From an uncultured bacterium (lineage in GTDB: Bacteria; Verrucomicrobiota; Kiritimatiellia; RFP12; UBA1067), in assembly GCA_903935195.1 (NCBI GenBank), contig CAIZQW010000180.1:1-39572 (forward strand): a stretch of DNA of 39,572 nucleotides, read 5' to 3'. Position 1 is the stretch's first letter; the number at the start of each line of letters is the position of its first letter. Position numbers and translations under genes: made by a program. The notes below the pieces were generated by a model, which did no database searches, had not been told where the DNA came from, and saw nothing but the letters and a program-made list of their open reading frames with translations. This document shows positions 7,782 to 15,446 of this stretch, piece after piece.

Positions 7782-8023
7782 GAACAATTTACTACCAAAA
7801 GATCGGACGAAGGTACGTTCCAACTGGCTACACTGCCGAGGGTGTCAGCAAACTCGAACGACTTGCAAGACTCCCGAAAGAGATAGACATTTGCAGTCAG
7901 TTCGCCTGCGACGACCAAAGGTGGATTGTCGAGCAAATGGTAAAAAGCCAGTGCGTCGCAGATTTTGATCGGCTTACGGTTACGATGGTCGGCACAGACG
8001 AGCCAAAAAAGAAAGCGAGATAA
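7778..8023 (+). CDS. Small hypothetical phage protein
   Basis: An 81-residue basic protein of unknown function. It has a YYQKIGRRYVPTG N-terminal beta segment and a Lys/Arg-rich C-terminus (DEPKKKAR). The N-terminal phrase resembles a motif of short phage proteins often found near replication genes, but I cannot name a family. It overlaps the lysozyme-like gene by four bases and ends 1 bp before the primase-helicase start. Confidence 0.55.
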   Translation: MRTIYYQKIGRRYVPTGYTAEGVSKLERLARLPKEIDICSQFACDDQRWIVEQMVKSQCVADFDRLTVTMVGTDEPKKKAR

Positions 8024-8024
8024 A

Positions 8025-10079
8025 ATGGCCAAGCTACAATTTGACGCGATAGCAGGGGAGATCAAGGTCGCCGATGAGGCTTACACGTTCTCGATATTCA
8101 AGAACGTGGCCGACACGGCACCCGAGCAGATCACCCTTGACGACTTCGCAGGGATGGTCTCGTCCGGCGAGTGGTCGGACGTGATCGGGCGCATCCGCGC
8201 CGAAACAGACGAGGACAAACAGCAGGTGCTCAAACGCAAACTGCCCTGTGTCACCGTCTCTGGCGTGTTTCTCGGCGGGCACCATGCCAGCAACATGGTC
8301 AAGCATTCGGGGCTGATCTGCCTCGACTTCGACAGCCATGACAACCCATCCATGGACGGGTGCGCCGAAGCCGTGCGCGACAAGCTAGCGAATGACCCCT
8401 TTGTCAAGGTGGCGTTCGTATCCGCCAGAGGCAACGGAGTCGCCGCGATCGTCCGCATCGAGCCCGACCGGCACGGAGACGCATTTGACAACCTCATGGC
8501 GTACTTCCGCAAGGAGCACAGCCTGAACATTGATCGGGCCTGTCGTGACGTGACACGCCTGCGGTTCGTTTCGTGGTCAGAAACACGCGAGAACCCGCAC
8601 GCAAGGCTCTTCCGGCGATACTCCCTTGTAGAGGACACGTCCATCAAGTTCCCTGAAGCGATAAAGGCGAACCTGAACGAACCCGCGCCGACACCGGAAG
8701 ACGCCAAGGCCGTGACCATGTCCAAGGCTCGCCGCGAGGAGATACTCTCGGCCCTCGAACGGGTCTCGCCGGACAACCGCCAGACGTGGCTTGATGTGGG
8801 CATGGCGATCCACGCCGAAAGCTCCTCTCTCGAAGGGTTCAGCCTCTGGCGCGTCTGGTCGGAGATGAACGACGCCTCGGGCAAGTACAACGAGAAGGAC
8901 TTGACCCGCGTCTGGAAGTCATTTGGCAAGCGCGAAGGCGTCCGCATCGAGACGCTGTTCAAGATGGCCTATGACACGGGATGGCAGGGCGCACCCAAGG
9001 AGAGACACACTGGCGGGGCCCTCCCCGTGCTGGTGGCCGCAACCTGGATGCTGACGCCCTCCAAGCCGCGGGATCCTGTGATCGAGAACGTCTTCGACTC
9101 GGGGACATTTGTCGAGATCATCGCCCCGTCCAAGTGCCGGAAGTCGTTCTTCGCCCTGCAACTGGCGAACTGCGTGGCATCCGGACGTAAGTTCCTCGGC
9201 TGGTCCGTCCCCAGGCGCCGGCGTGTCCTGCTGATCAACGTGGAGATCCTGCCCGACCGCGAGCACGACCGCCTGGCCGGGATGGTCCGCACCCTCAACC
9301 TTTTAGGCGAGGACCTCGAACGGCTGCTGGTCTGCAACATCAAGGGCCTCGAACTGCCCGACCCAGTGGGCGCTATCTGCGCGACGATCCGCCATGAGAA
9401 GCCGGAAGTCTGCATCATTGACCCGCTGTACCTGATCCACGGCGAGGACGAGAATGATCAGCGGGCCATGACCGACGTCTTCAGGCGCATCTCCAGCGTC
9501 CAAGTCGAGACCAACTGCACGATCATCGTGGTCCACCATGACGCCAAGGGCAAGGCCGGGGACCGGGACAAACGCGACCGCGGCAGCGGATCCGGCATCA
9601 TGGGACGGTTCAGCGACTCGCGCATCATCCTGACCCCGCACAAGGACAACCCCGAGGACCTGGTCTGCGTCGAGACCCTCTGCCGCTACGTCCCTCCCCA
9701 GCCGGGCATCGTCTGCCGGTTTGTGGACGGCGTACTGCAGATCGAGGAGTCCGAGGAGTGCAAGCCCGACACGACCAAGACGACCCGCGTCCGGGTCATG
9801 AAGAGCGATCAGGCGGTCGAGGACGCCATCTACAAGGTCGGCCAGGAGATCATCAACAGGGGCCCGTTCAACGCCACGACACTGCACACCATGATGGGCA
9901 AGGAAGGGCTCGGACTGGTCACCAACTACAGCCTGCAGAACAAGGTCATCGACGCCCTGAAACAGTCGGCAATGACCCCTGGGAACGCCTTCGAGGTGAT
10001 CGAAAAAGGACGCTCGTTCTGGTTCGGTACACACGAAAAACTGGCAGGACTGGCAGAACCCAAGGCATACAAGGATTAA
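8025..10079 (+). CDS. Primase-helicase: VirE/BT4734 N-domain, PriCT-2, RepA-like AAA ATPase
   Basis: A 684-residue replication protein with three readable parts. Residues about 60 to 200 match the BT4734/VirE N-terminal domain, with the acidic motif LICLDFDSHDN (D101, D103) and ARGNGVAAIV. Residues about 236 to 310 look like PriCT-2 (LSALERVSPDNRQTWLDVGM). Residues about 350 to 560 are a RecA/RepA-like ATPase with a Walker A variant APSKCRKS (367 to 374), Walker B EVCIIDP (D466) and VVHHDAKGK. The C-terminus looks like a winged helix. It should unwind and prime DNA at the phage origin. The usual Gly-Lys of Walker A is Arg-Lys here. An iteron-like array begins 10 bp after its stop. No strong ribosome binding site is visible before the ATG at 8025. 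Confidence 0.85.
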   Translation: MAKLQFDAIAGEIKVADEAYTFSIFKNVADTAPEQITLDDFAGMVSSGEWSDVIGRIRAETDEDKQQVLKRKLPCVTVSGVFLGGHHASNMVKHSGLICLDFDSHDNPSMDGCAEAVRDKLANDPFVKVAFVSARGNGVAAIVRIEPDRHGDAFDNLMAYFRKEHSLNIDRACRDVTRLRFVSWSETRENPHARLFRRYSLVEDTSIKFPEAIKANLNEPAPTPEDAKAVTMSKARREEILSALERVSPDNRQTWLDVGMAIHAESSSLEGFSLWRVWSEMNDASGKYNEKDLTRVWKSFGKREGVRIETLFKMAYDTGWQGAPKERHTGGALPVLVAATWMLTPSKPRDPVIENVFDSGTFVEIIAPSKCRKSFFALQLANCVASGRKFLGWSVPRRRRVLLINVEILPDREHDRLAGMVRTLNLLGEDLERLLVCNIKGLELPDPVGAICATIRHEKPEVCIIDPLYLIHGEDENDQRAMTDVFRRISSVQVETNCTIIVVHHDAKGKAGDRDKRDRGSGSGIMGRFSDSRIILTPHKDNPEDLVCVETLCRYVPPQPGIVCRFVDGVLQIEESEECKPDTTKTTRVRVMKSDQAVEDAIYKVGQEIINRGPFNATTLHTMMGKEGLGLVTNYSLQNKVIDALKQSAMTPGNAFEVIEKGRSFWFGTHEKLAGLAEPKAYKD

Positions 10080-10088
10080 TCATGCAAC

Positions 10089-10154
10089 AAACCATCAATA
10101 AACCAGCATCAAACCACTATCAAACCATCAACAAACCATCAACAAACCAAGTGC
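10089..10154 (+). repeat. Six 11-bp iterons in exact phase
   Basis: Six copies of AAACCA begin at 10089, 10100, 10111, 10122, 10133 and 10144, each exactly 11 bp after the last. The best-conserved unit is AAACCATCAAC. Because the period is one turn of the helix and not a multiple of three, the pattern points to a protein-binding array, not coding repeats. It lies just after the primase-helicase gene and is a candidate replication origin or a binding site for an initiator or regulator. Two more copies (10178, 10190) and a TAACCA variant (10170) follow. Confidence 0.8.
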
Positions 10155-10187
10155 GCAATGGTGCAATCATAACCAACAAACCAACAA

Positions 10188-10226
10188 TCAAACCAACCAC
10201 ACCCCCCTTTAGGGGGGTTGGTTTGA
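10188..10226. promoter_or_regulatory. Hairpin beside the iteron array
   Basis: A stem with arms TCAAACCAA (10188 to 10196) and TTGGTTTGA (10218 to 10226), plus a perfect C6/G6 stem (10202 to 10207 with 10212 to 10217) around a TTTA loop; a 5-base bulge separates the two stems on the left. Further inverted copies of the iteron core follow at 10228 (TGGTTT) and 10237 (AGGTTT). No T-run follows, so a simple rho-independent terminator is less likely than an origin-associated or regulatory structure. Confidence 0.65.
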
Positions 10227-10274
10227 ATGGTTTGTTAGGTTTGATACACCACACCGCGAGAGGAGGCAACTAAG

Positions 10275-11087
10275 ATGCCGTTCAAGACAGTAGCGCAACA
10301 CAGGGCATACGTGAAGAACCACAAACGTGAAAACAAGGCTCGGTACAAGGAGTGGAATCGGCAGTACGAGGAAAGAAGAAAAGCGAAACCCGAGTACATG
10401 GAAGCCCAACGCAAAAAGGAAGAGGCAAGAACAGCACGTATGGACGCCGCATCTCTTCGCCGTGACCTCAAGCTCCTAGACAGAGCAATCGCATACATCC
10501 GTCGCCAGGCGATCAAGCGCGAGCGTCCTCACGTCTGCAGGATGTGCGGCGCAGTGGTGCAAGACGCCGACTGGACGGCCAAGGCAGGGCACAAGCAATG
10601 CGCACTGATAAAGCAACGGACACACCCAAAGGCAAAAGAGTACAGGAAGAATAAAAACGACCGCATAATGGCCGATCCGTCCAGGCGCATGATCAAGAAC
10701 CTAAGAGCGCGCCATCGTCTGGCGTTCAAGCACTTCACACAAGGACATCGCAAGCAAGGGCACACACTCGAGTACCTCGGATGCACGGCGGCCCAGTTTA
10801 CAGAGCACATTCAGTCAAAGCTTTTAGATGGCATGACCCTGGACAACTACGGCGCATGGCACATCGATCACATCATACCCGTGTCGTCCTTCAACCTGCG
10901 ACAAAAGGCCGAGATCAGGAAGGCGTTCCACTACACCAACACGCAACCGCTGTGGGCATCCGACAACATCAAGAAGGGATGCCGCCTGGCCCCCCCCCGT
11001 CAAATGGGTCCTTGGAAACTGCCCTTCGAAACGAACCCCGCAGGACGAAGCATGCCAAAAAAATCAAGTAACGAGAGAGGAAACTGA
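10275..11087 (+). CDS. HNH endonuclease, terminase-associated
   Basis: A 270-residue protein with a long basic N-terminus (about 80 residues of Arg/Lys-rich helix), a Cys pair C88/C91 with C109 that may bind zinc, and a C-terminal HNH nuclease domain: WHIDHIIPVSSF (H196, D198, H199) followed by FHYTNTQPLW (H219, N222) and a final N231. In HK97-like phages an HNH protein next to the large terminase helps genome cutting; that known association fits this position, with the DUF4406 gene in between. It could alternatively be a homing endonuclease. The ribosome binding site is AGGAGG at 10261 to 10266. Confidence 0.85.
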   Translation: MPFKTVAQHRAYVKNHKRENKARYKEWNRQYEERRKAKPEYMEAQRKKEEARTARMDAASLRRDLKLLDRAIAYIRRQAIKRERPHVCRMCGAVVQDADWTAKAGHKQCALIKQRTHPKAKEYRKNKNDRIMADPSRRMIKNLRARHRLAFKHFTQGHRKQGHTLEYLGCTAAQFTEHIQSKLLDGMTLDNYGAWHIDHIIPVSSFNLRQKAEIRKAFHYTNTQPLWASDNIKKGCRLAPPRQMGPWKLPFETNPAGRSMPKKSSNERGN

Positions 11088-11090
11088 AAA

Positions 11091-11435
11091 ATGACGAGAC
11101 CGACCAAAGTGTACATCAGCGGCCCCATGAGCGGACTGCCCGACCATAACTACCCCGCGTTCGCAAAAGCGGCCAGGGAACTGCGCGAAGCAGGCTACGA
11201 GGTGGTGAACCCCGCGGAACTGGACCGCCCCGGGGCGATAACGTGGGAAGACCACATGCGTGTGGACATCGCCGCCATGATGGACTGCACCGCGATCTGC
11301 ATCCTGCCGGGATCCGACGCGAGCAAGGGCGCGATGCTCGAGCGGATGATCGCATCCAAGCTGGGCTTCTATGCCGGCACAGTGGGTGATTTTATGAAGT
11401 CAATAGCGCTGAAGCAACACGTCCATGTGTGTTAG
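11091..11435 (+). CDS. DUF4406 / nucleoside 2-deoxyribosyltransferase-like protein
   Basis: A 114-residue protein of the DUF4406 family, related to nucleoside 2-deoxyribosyltransferases. The N-terminus KVYISGPMSGLPDHNYPAF, the central EVVNPAEL and the later PGSDASKGAMLERMIASKLG are characteristic. Such genes are common in phages, where they may act on nucleotides, although the reaction has not been shown for most members. It starts 4 bp after the HNH stop behind a GAGAGGAAA binding site and ends 41 bp before the large terminase gene. Confidence 0.85.
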   Translation: MTRPTKVYISGPMSGLPDHNYPAFAKAARELREAGYEVVNPAELDRPGAITWEDHMRVDIAAMMDCTAICILPGSDASKGAMLERMIASKLGFYAGTVGDFMKSIALKQHVHVC

Positions 11436-11475
11436 GTCTTTTCTTTTTCAGCCAAAAAGGTAAGTAATTAAAAGT

Positions 11476-13500
11476 ATGGCTACCAGAAAACCAAAGCGCA
11501 AGAAGCAGTCGCGGAAAGCAAAACAAAGTTGTCCACCTCAAGTGTTGCCAACAAAGCAGCCGAAGAGCACTGCGCAGCGTAAAGCTGAACACGACCAGAG
11601 GCGTAGAACACTCAAGCGATTGGAATGCGCCGACCCGAAGCGCCGGGCCACGCTCGAGGCGGCGCCGGCCGAGTGGCTTCGCTACTACTGGCCGGGACTG
11701 TTCAACCTGCCGTTCGCCCAGAGCCACCATGACATCATCCGCGCCGTCGTCAACAGCTCAGACAACGCCATGAACGTGGTGGTCGCCGCTCCCCGAGGCG
11801 AGGGCAAGACGTCGATCCTGCGGGCGATGTGCCCGTACCTGATCGTCACGGGCCGGTGCCGGTTCCCGGTGCTCGGCGGGTGGACCGGTAAGGCGGCGAA
11901 GATCGGCTGGCGCCAATGGAAGATATTCATGACGTCGCCTAGGTTCGCCGAGGACTACCCCGAGTACGCCCAGCCGTTCATGGAGTCCACCAACTCGACG
12001 CGCCTCGGCTCACTCGTGTGGGAGGACACCGGCAAGGAGACCGGCGCCGACATCCTGGCGATGGACCTCGTCATCGTTCTGCCAGACGGCCGCGGGGCCC
12101 TCGCCGCAGGATCACTGAACGGCGACATCAAGGGACTGAACATCCCTCTCAAGAACGGCGAGGCCATCCGCCCTGACATGATTCTGCTTGACGACCCGCA
12201 GGATGTCGATCGCGCGGCCGATCCGGTATTCGTCGCCGAGGTCGTTGACAAAATCAACACGCAATGGATGTGCTTGTCCGGCCCCGACTCGGGCATCCGC
12301 ATGATGGCCGCCGTGACAATCAAGGAACCGGACGACGTTGGCGAGACGTTGGGCAAGGACCCGTCGAACATCTTCATCCGGATCTCGCGCGTGATCGACT
12401 GGCCGGAGGGATTCACTGACAAGAACAGCAAGTGCCGTGACCTCTGGGACCAGTGGCACGCGCTGTTCACCGACCCGCGCACGCTCGCCGAGTCCTTCGA
12501 GTTCTACGCGAAGAACAAAGCGACCATGACCAAGGGCATGAAGGTCGCGTGGGAACACCGCAGGGACCGCAAGCGCCGGGATCCCGACGCGCTGTTCTCC
12601 GCGATCGCAGACTTCTACAAGGTCGGCGAGACGGCGTTCTGGTCGGAGTACCAAAACCGCCCGATGAAAAACGAGACGAAGGTCTACTCCCTGACGCCGA
12701 TGCTGATCGCCTCCAGGATGGTGTCGCACAAGGCATACGAGATGCCCGAGGGCACGGCCCTGCGCGTGTGCACTACCGACTTGAATCCGTCCTATGGCTT
12801 GACGTCCGCGCTGACGGGGTTCGACCCGAAGCGCCGCGGGCACGTCGCGTGGACAAACGTGTTCACCGACGACCCGCTCCCGATCAAGAACACCATGAGC
12901 GTGGACATGCGGTGCGCGCTCCTCTCCCAGGCGCTGTTCAAACTTGGCGGTATCATCTCGGGTATGAAGACACCGCCCGAGCACTGGGCGATTGACGCGT
13001 CCGGCGAGTACTTCGATATCGTGCTTGACTTCGCGAAGACCTTCAAGGGCGTCCACACGGTGGCGATCTGCGGCCGCGACGGAAAACAGTACAACCCGAA
13101 TGTGAAGTCGCGCATTGGCATCGTTCGCAACGGCGTGTACGAGTGCATGGACCGAGGCAAAGGCAAGTGGCTGTGCTTCGACGCGGACGTGTACAAGGAG
13201 ACTGCGCAGCGTGCGTTCCTGTCGGACCCCGGATCCATCGGCGCATGCACACTCTACAACGCAAACCACCGCGAGTTCTGCGCGCAGATGTGCAGGAAGT
13301 CCCTCGCGGCCAAAGTCGAGATAGCCGGGCGAATGCACTACGAGTGGGTGACGGCCCCGGGCAAGCACGACTACCTGGACGTGATGGCGATGGGGTTCGC
13401 GCTGGCCGGATGGAACGGGCTCGGCGCGTTCGGCGAGTCTTCAAAGCAAGGGCGTACACGGAAAAAGTATACATCAACGGAGATGAAAGCGAGGTTCTAA
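11476..13500 (+). CDS. Terminase large subunit
   Basis: A 674-residue packaging motor. The ATPase domain has Walker A AAPRGEGKT (104 to 112) and Walker B MILLDDPQ (D239, D240), followed by a DRAADP segment. The C-terminal half is an RNase-H-like nuclease: CTTDLNPSYG (first acidic site), HWAIDASGEYFD (second) and HDYLDVMAMGFALAGWNG near the end. An unusually basic N-terminal tail of about 40 residues precedes the core. Together these cut and pump DNA into the prohead. No small terminase gene is obvious upstream; the HNH protein may take part of its role, which is inference. Confidence 0.9.
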   Translation: MATRKPKRKKQSRKAKQSCPPQVLPTKQPKSTAQRKAEHDQRRRTLKRLECADPKRRATLEAAPAEWLRYYWPGLFNLPFAQSHHDIIRAVVNSSDNAMNVVVAAPRGEGKTSILRAMCPYLIVTGRCRFPVLGGWTGKAAKIGWRQWKIFMTSPRFAEDYPEYAQPFMESTNSTRLGSLVWEDTGKETGADILAMDLVIVLPDGRGALAAGSLNGDIKGLNIPLKNGEAIRPDMILLDDPQDVDRAADPVFVAEVVDKINTQWMCLSGPDSGIRMMAAVTIKEPDDVGETLGKDPSNIFIRISRVIDWPEGFTDKNSKCRDLWDQWHALFTDPRTLAESFEFYAKNKATMTKGMKVAWEHRRDRKRRDPDALFSAIADFYKVGETAFWSEYQNRPMKNETKVYSLTPMLIASRMVSHKAYEMPEGTALRVCTTDLNPSYGLTSALTGFDPKRRGHVAWTNVFTDDPLPIKNTMSVDMRCALLSQALFKLGGIISGMKTPPEHWAIDASGEYFDIVLDFAKTFKGVHTVAICGRDGKQYNPNVKSRIGIVRNGVYECMDRGKGKWLCFDADVYKETAQRAFLSDPGSIGACTLYNANHREFCAQMCRKSLAAKVEIAGRMHYEWVTAPGKHDYLDVMAMGFALAGWNGLGAFGESSKQGRTRKKYTSTEMKARF

Positions 13501-13501
13501 A

Positions 13502-13693
13502 ATGGCGGAGCGTAAAAAATACAGCGGAGTGATCGGACGGCAAGACGGGATCGAGTGCGAGGAGTGCGGGTGCAGAATGTCTCACGTGGTGAAGACCGAG
13601 CACATCGGGTGCGTGACGAAACGGATTCGCCACTGTCGCCACTGCGGCTACATTTTCCACACACTGGAGACTCGCATCGAAAGAAAAATATAG
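13502..13693 (+). CDS. NrdR-like zinc-ribbon protein
   Basis: A 63-residue protein with CEECGCRMSHVV and CRHCGYIFHTLE pairs (C19, C22, C45, C48, plus C24 and C37). The layout Cys-x2-Cys, an Arg-rich stretch RIRHC, and a final FHTLE resembles the zinc ribbon of NrdR and of phage late-gene regulators such as Ogr/Delta. A DNA-binding or regulatory role at the start of the late genes is possible but unproven. It starts 1 bp after the terminase stop. A 14-bp palindrome and a hairpin follow it. Confidence 0.6.
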   Translation: MAERKKYSGVIGRQDGIECEECGCRMSHVVKTEHIGCVTKRIRHCRHCGYIFHTLETRIERKI

Positions 13694-13697
13694 TTAG

Positions 13698-13711
13698 GTC
13701 TATATATAGAC
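13698..13711. promoter_or_regulatory. 14-bp perfect palindrome
   Basis: GTCTATATATAGAC is perfectly self-complementary and lies just after the zinc-ribbon gene. It could be an operator or part of a promoter for the structural genes. No matching -35 box was found at the usual distance upstream, so its role is open. Confidence 0.55.
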
Positions 13712-13731
13712 TTTTGCCCACTTGACGACAA

Positions 13732-13757
13732 GCCCGAAAAGTGTCACTTATTCGGGC
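13732..13757 (+). promoter_or_regulatory. 26-base hairpin touching a start codon
   Basis: GCCCGAA (13732 to 13738) pairs with TTCGGGC (13751 to 13757), and the inner AAGTG and CACTT also pair, leaving one bulged A and a tiny loop. The ATG of the gpW-like gene begins on the next base. No Shine-Dalgarno sequence is visible there, so the hairpin may control translation or serve as an operator on DNA. Confidence 0.6.
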
Positions 13758-13961
13758 ATGACAGACCAAGAGTCCATTGATTCAGCACTGATCGACGCGG
13801 CAACCAATGAAAAGTCATCGACTTTCAGTGGCGAAAGCGTGTCAGTGACTCGCCAGTCTGTAAACGAGATCATAGCAGCGGACCGCCACTATGCGCGCAA
13901 GCACGTGGCCGGTCTAGGAATCCGCCGCGGTAAATTCACTCCTTCAACCCCGGGGCTCTAA
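13758..13961 (+). CDS. gpW-like head-tail joining protein
   Basis: A 67-residue protein between large terminase and portal, the same place and size as lambda gpW. Helices at both ends (QESIDSALIDAATNE and QSVNEIIAADRHYARK) flank a short beta hairpin (SSTFSGESVSVTR), which agrees with the gpW fold and with its role in completing the filled head. Sequence identity to lambda gpW is low, so this rests on position, length and predicted structure. The ATG at 13758 is preceded by a strong hairpin and no clear ribosome binding site; a TTG at 13722 is a weaker alternative. Confidence 0.65.
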   Translation: MTDQESIDSALIDAATNEKSSTFSGESVSVTRQSVNEIIAADRHYARKHVAGLGIRRGKFTPSTPGL

Positions 13962-13964
13962 ACC

Positions 13965-15446
13965 ATGGCAAGAAAGTCTCTCGCAAAACGCAAGGTCATA
14001 ACAAGTCCGCAGATCATGCGGGCCTCTTACGATTCCGCGCGCACAACGACCGACAACGCCACCCTGTGGACTTACACCGACGCACTGTCGGCCGCACGAT
14101 CCAACTCTCCAGCCGTTCGCAAAGTGCTACGTGAGCGCGCACGCTACGAGATCGCCAACAACTCCTACGGCGACGGCATCGTGGACACCCTCGTCTCAGA
14201 CCTGATCGGGGCATGGGTGACCATCAAGCTAGGCGAGTCCGCCATCGCCAAGCAAGCAGAGCAGGACTTTCAAAAGTGGGCCCTCGCCTCACGTTTCTGG
14301 CAGAAGCTCCATGCGATGATCCGCGCACAGATCGTGGACGGAGAGTCGTTTGCGCTGATGACCACTAACCGCAACATCCGTCACGCAGTCAAGTTGAACA
14401 TCATCCCGTTCGAGTGCGACATGTGCGAGTCCTACTGGAACATGCCAGATGTCAACGAAATCGACGGCATCCGCTTTGACGAGAACAAGGACCCTGTCGC
14501 CTATCGAATTCTAGGGTCGCACCCGGGCGACTACCGAGTAAACCTGAAATCAAAGGCTGGCGAGTGGGTTGACTCACGTTTCATCATTCACTTTTTCAAC
14601 TGCCTCCGTCCCGGCCAGGTGCGCGGCGTCTCCGAGCTTACTCCGGCGCTTCCGCTCTTTGCACAACTTCGCAGCTACACAGTTAGCGTATTAGAAGCCG
14701 CAGCACGCGCCGCTGAAGTAGCAGGCGTAATCTATACAGACCTCGTTCCGAATTCGGATGATGGCGAATGCGCAGCAGACGTGGAAGCCGGCAGCACTAT
14801 CCCGGCAGGGCGTAACAAGATTGTCTCGCTCCCCGAAGGCTGGAAGCTTGAACAGATGAAGGCTGAACAGCCTACAACCACCTATCCGATGTTCAAGCGC
14901 GAGATCATCGGCGAGATCGCCCGCTGTCAATCCATGCCATTCAACGTGGCAGCCTGTGACTCCTCTAGCTACAACTACGCATCCGGCCGACTTGACCACC
15001 AGACCTATGATCGCTACATCGACGTGAAGCGTTTCTTTGCTTCTACCGAGATACTCGACCGCGTATGGGAAGCGTACCTTCAGGAATATGCCCCACTTAA
15101 ACGCCTGACGCCAGCGCAAATCGAAGAGCTATCCGTGGCTGAGTGGTTCTTTACTTCTCGCGACCACGTGGACCCCGGCAAAGAAGCCAGCGCGGATGAC
15201 ACCCGCCTGAAGAACGGAACGCTGACACGCTCGTCCTACTACGCAAAGAAGGGCTTTGACGGAACCTCCGAAATGCGCAAGTGGGTCGCCGAGGAAGTCT
15301 CGCTGTTGAAACAGTGGAAGGAAGAGCTAAAGCGCCAAGGTCTTCCCGAAAACACACCGATGCCTGGAGGCGCATACCAGCAACAGGCGCAGCAACCCAA
15401 TCAAACGGAGAAGAGCAATGCCAAACAAGACACAGAAGACGAATGA
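13965..15446 (+). CDS. Portal protein, lambda gpB family
   Basis: A 493-residue portal, forming the ring through which DNA enters the head and to which the neck attaches. The lambda-type portal signature is visible: N-terminal basic start, NATLWTYTDALSAARSNSPA, RARYEIANNSYGDGIVDTLV and the later YNYASGRLDHQTYDRYID. A C-terminal Gln-rich tail (from about residue 465) is likely disordered. Its 3' end overlaps the protease-capsid gene by 29 bp in another frame, so the two are translationally coupled. Confidence 0.9.
   Translation: MARKSLAKRKVITSPQIMRASYDSARTTTDNATLWTYTDALSAARSNSPAVRKVLRERARYEIANNSYGDGIVDTLVSDLIGAWVTIKLGESAIAKQAEQDFQKWALASRFWQKLHAMIRAQIVDGESFALMTTNRNIRHAVKLNIIPFECDMCESYWNMPDVNEIDGIRFDENKDPVAYRILGSHPGDYRVNLKSKAGEWVDSRFIIHFFNCLRPGQVRGVSELTPALPLFAQLRSYTVSVLEAAARAAEVAGVIYTDLVPNSDDGECAADVEAGSTIPAGRNKIVSLPEGWKLEQMKAEQPTTTYPMFKREIIGEIARCQSMPFNVAACDSSSYNYASGRLDHQTYDRYIDVKRFFASTEILDRVWEAYLQEYAPLKRLTPAQIEELSVAEWFFTSRDHVDPGKEASADDTRLKNGTLTRSSYYAKKGFDGTSEMRKWVAEEVSLLKQWKEELKRQGLPENTPMPGGAYQQQAQQPNQTEKSNAKQDTEDE

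Noticed and set aside
10082-10273. A 63-codon reading frame through the iteron array.
   Set aside because: The 11-bp repeat period is not a multiple of three, there is no ribosome binding site, and the protein is low complexity. The repeat and hairpin explain the sequence better.
12112-13368. Long minus-strand reading frame of 418 codons.
   Set aside because: It mirrors the third-position GC bias of the large terminase gene and has no family signature, as is usual for shadows in GC-rich DNA.
13722-13751. TTGACG as a promoter -35 box before the gpW-like gene.
   Set aside because: No acceptable -10 box at 16 to 19 bp; the region is better explained by the hairpin.
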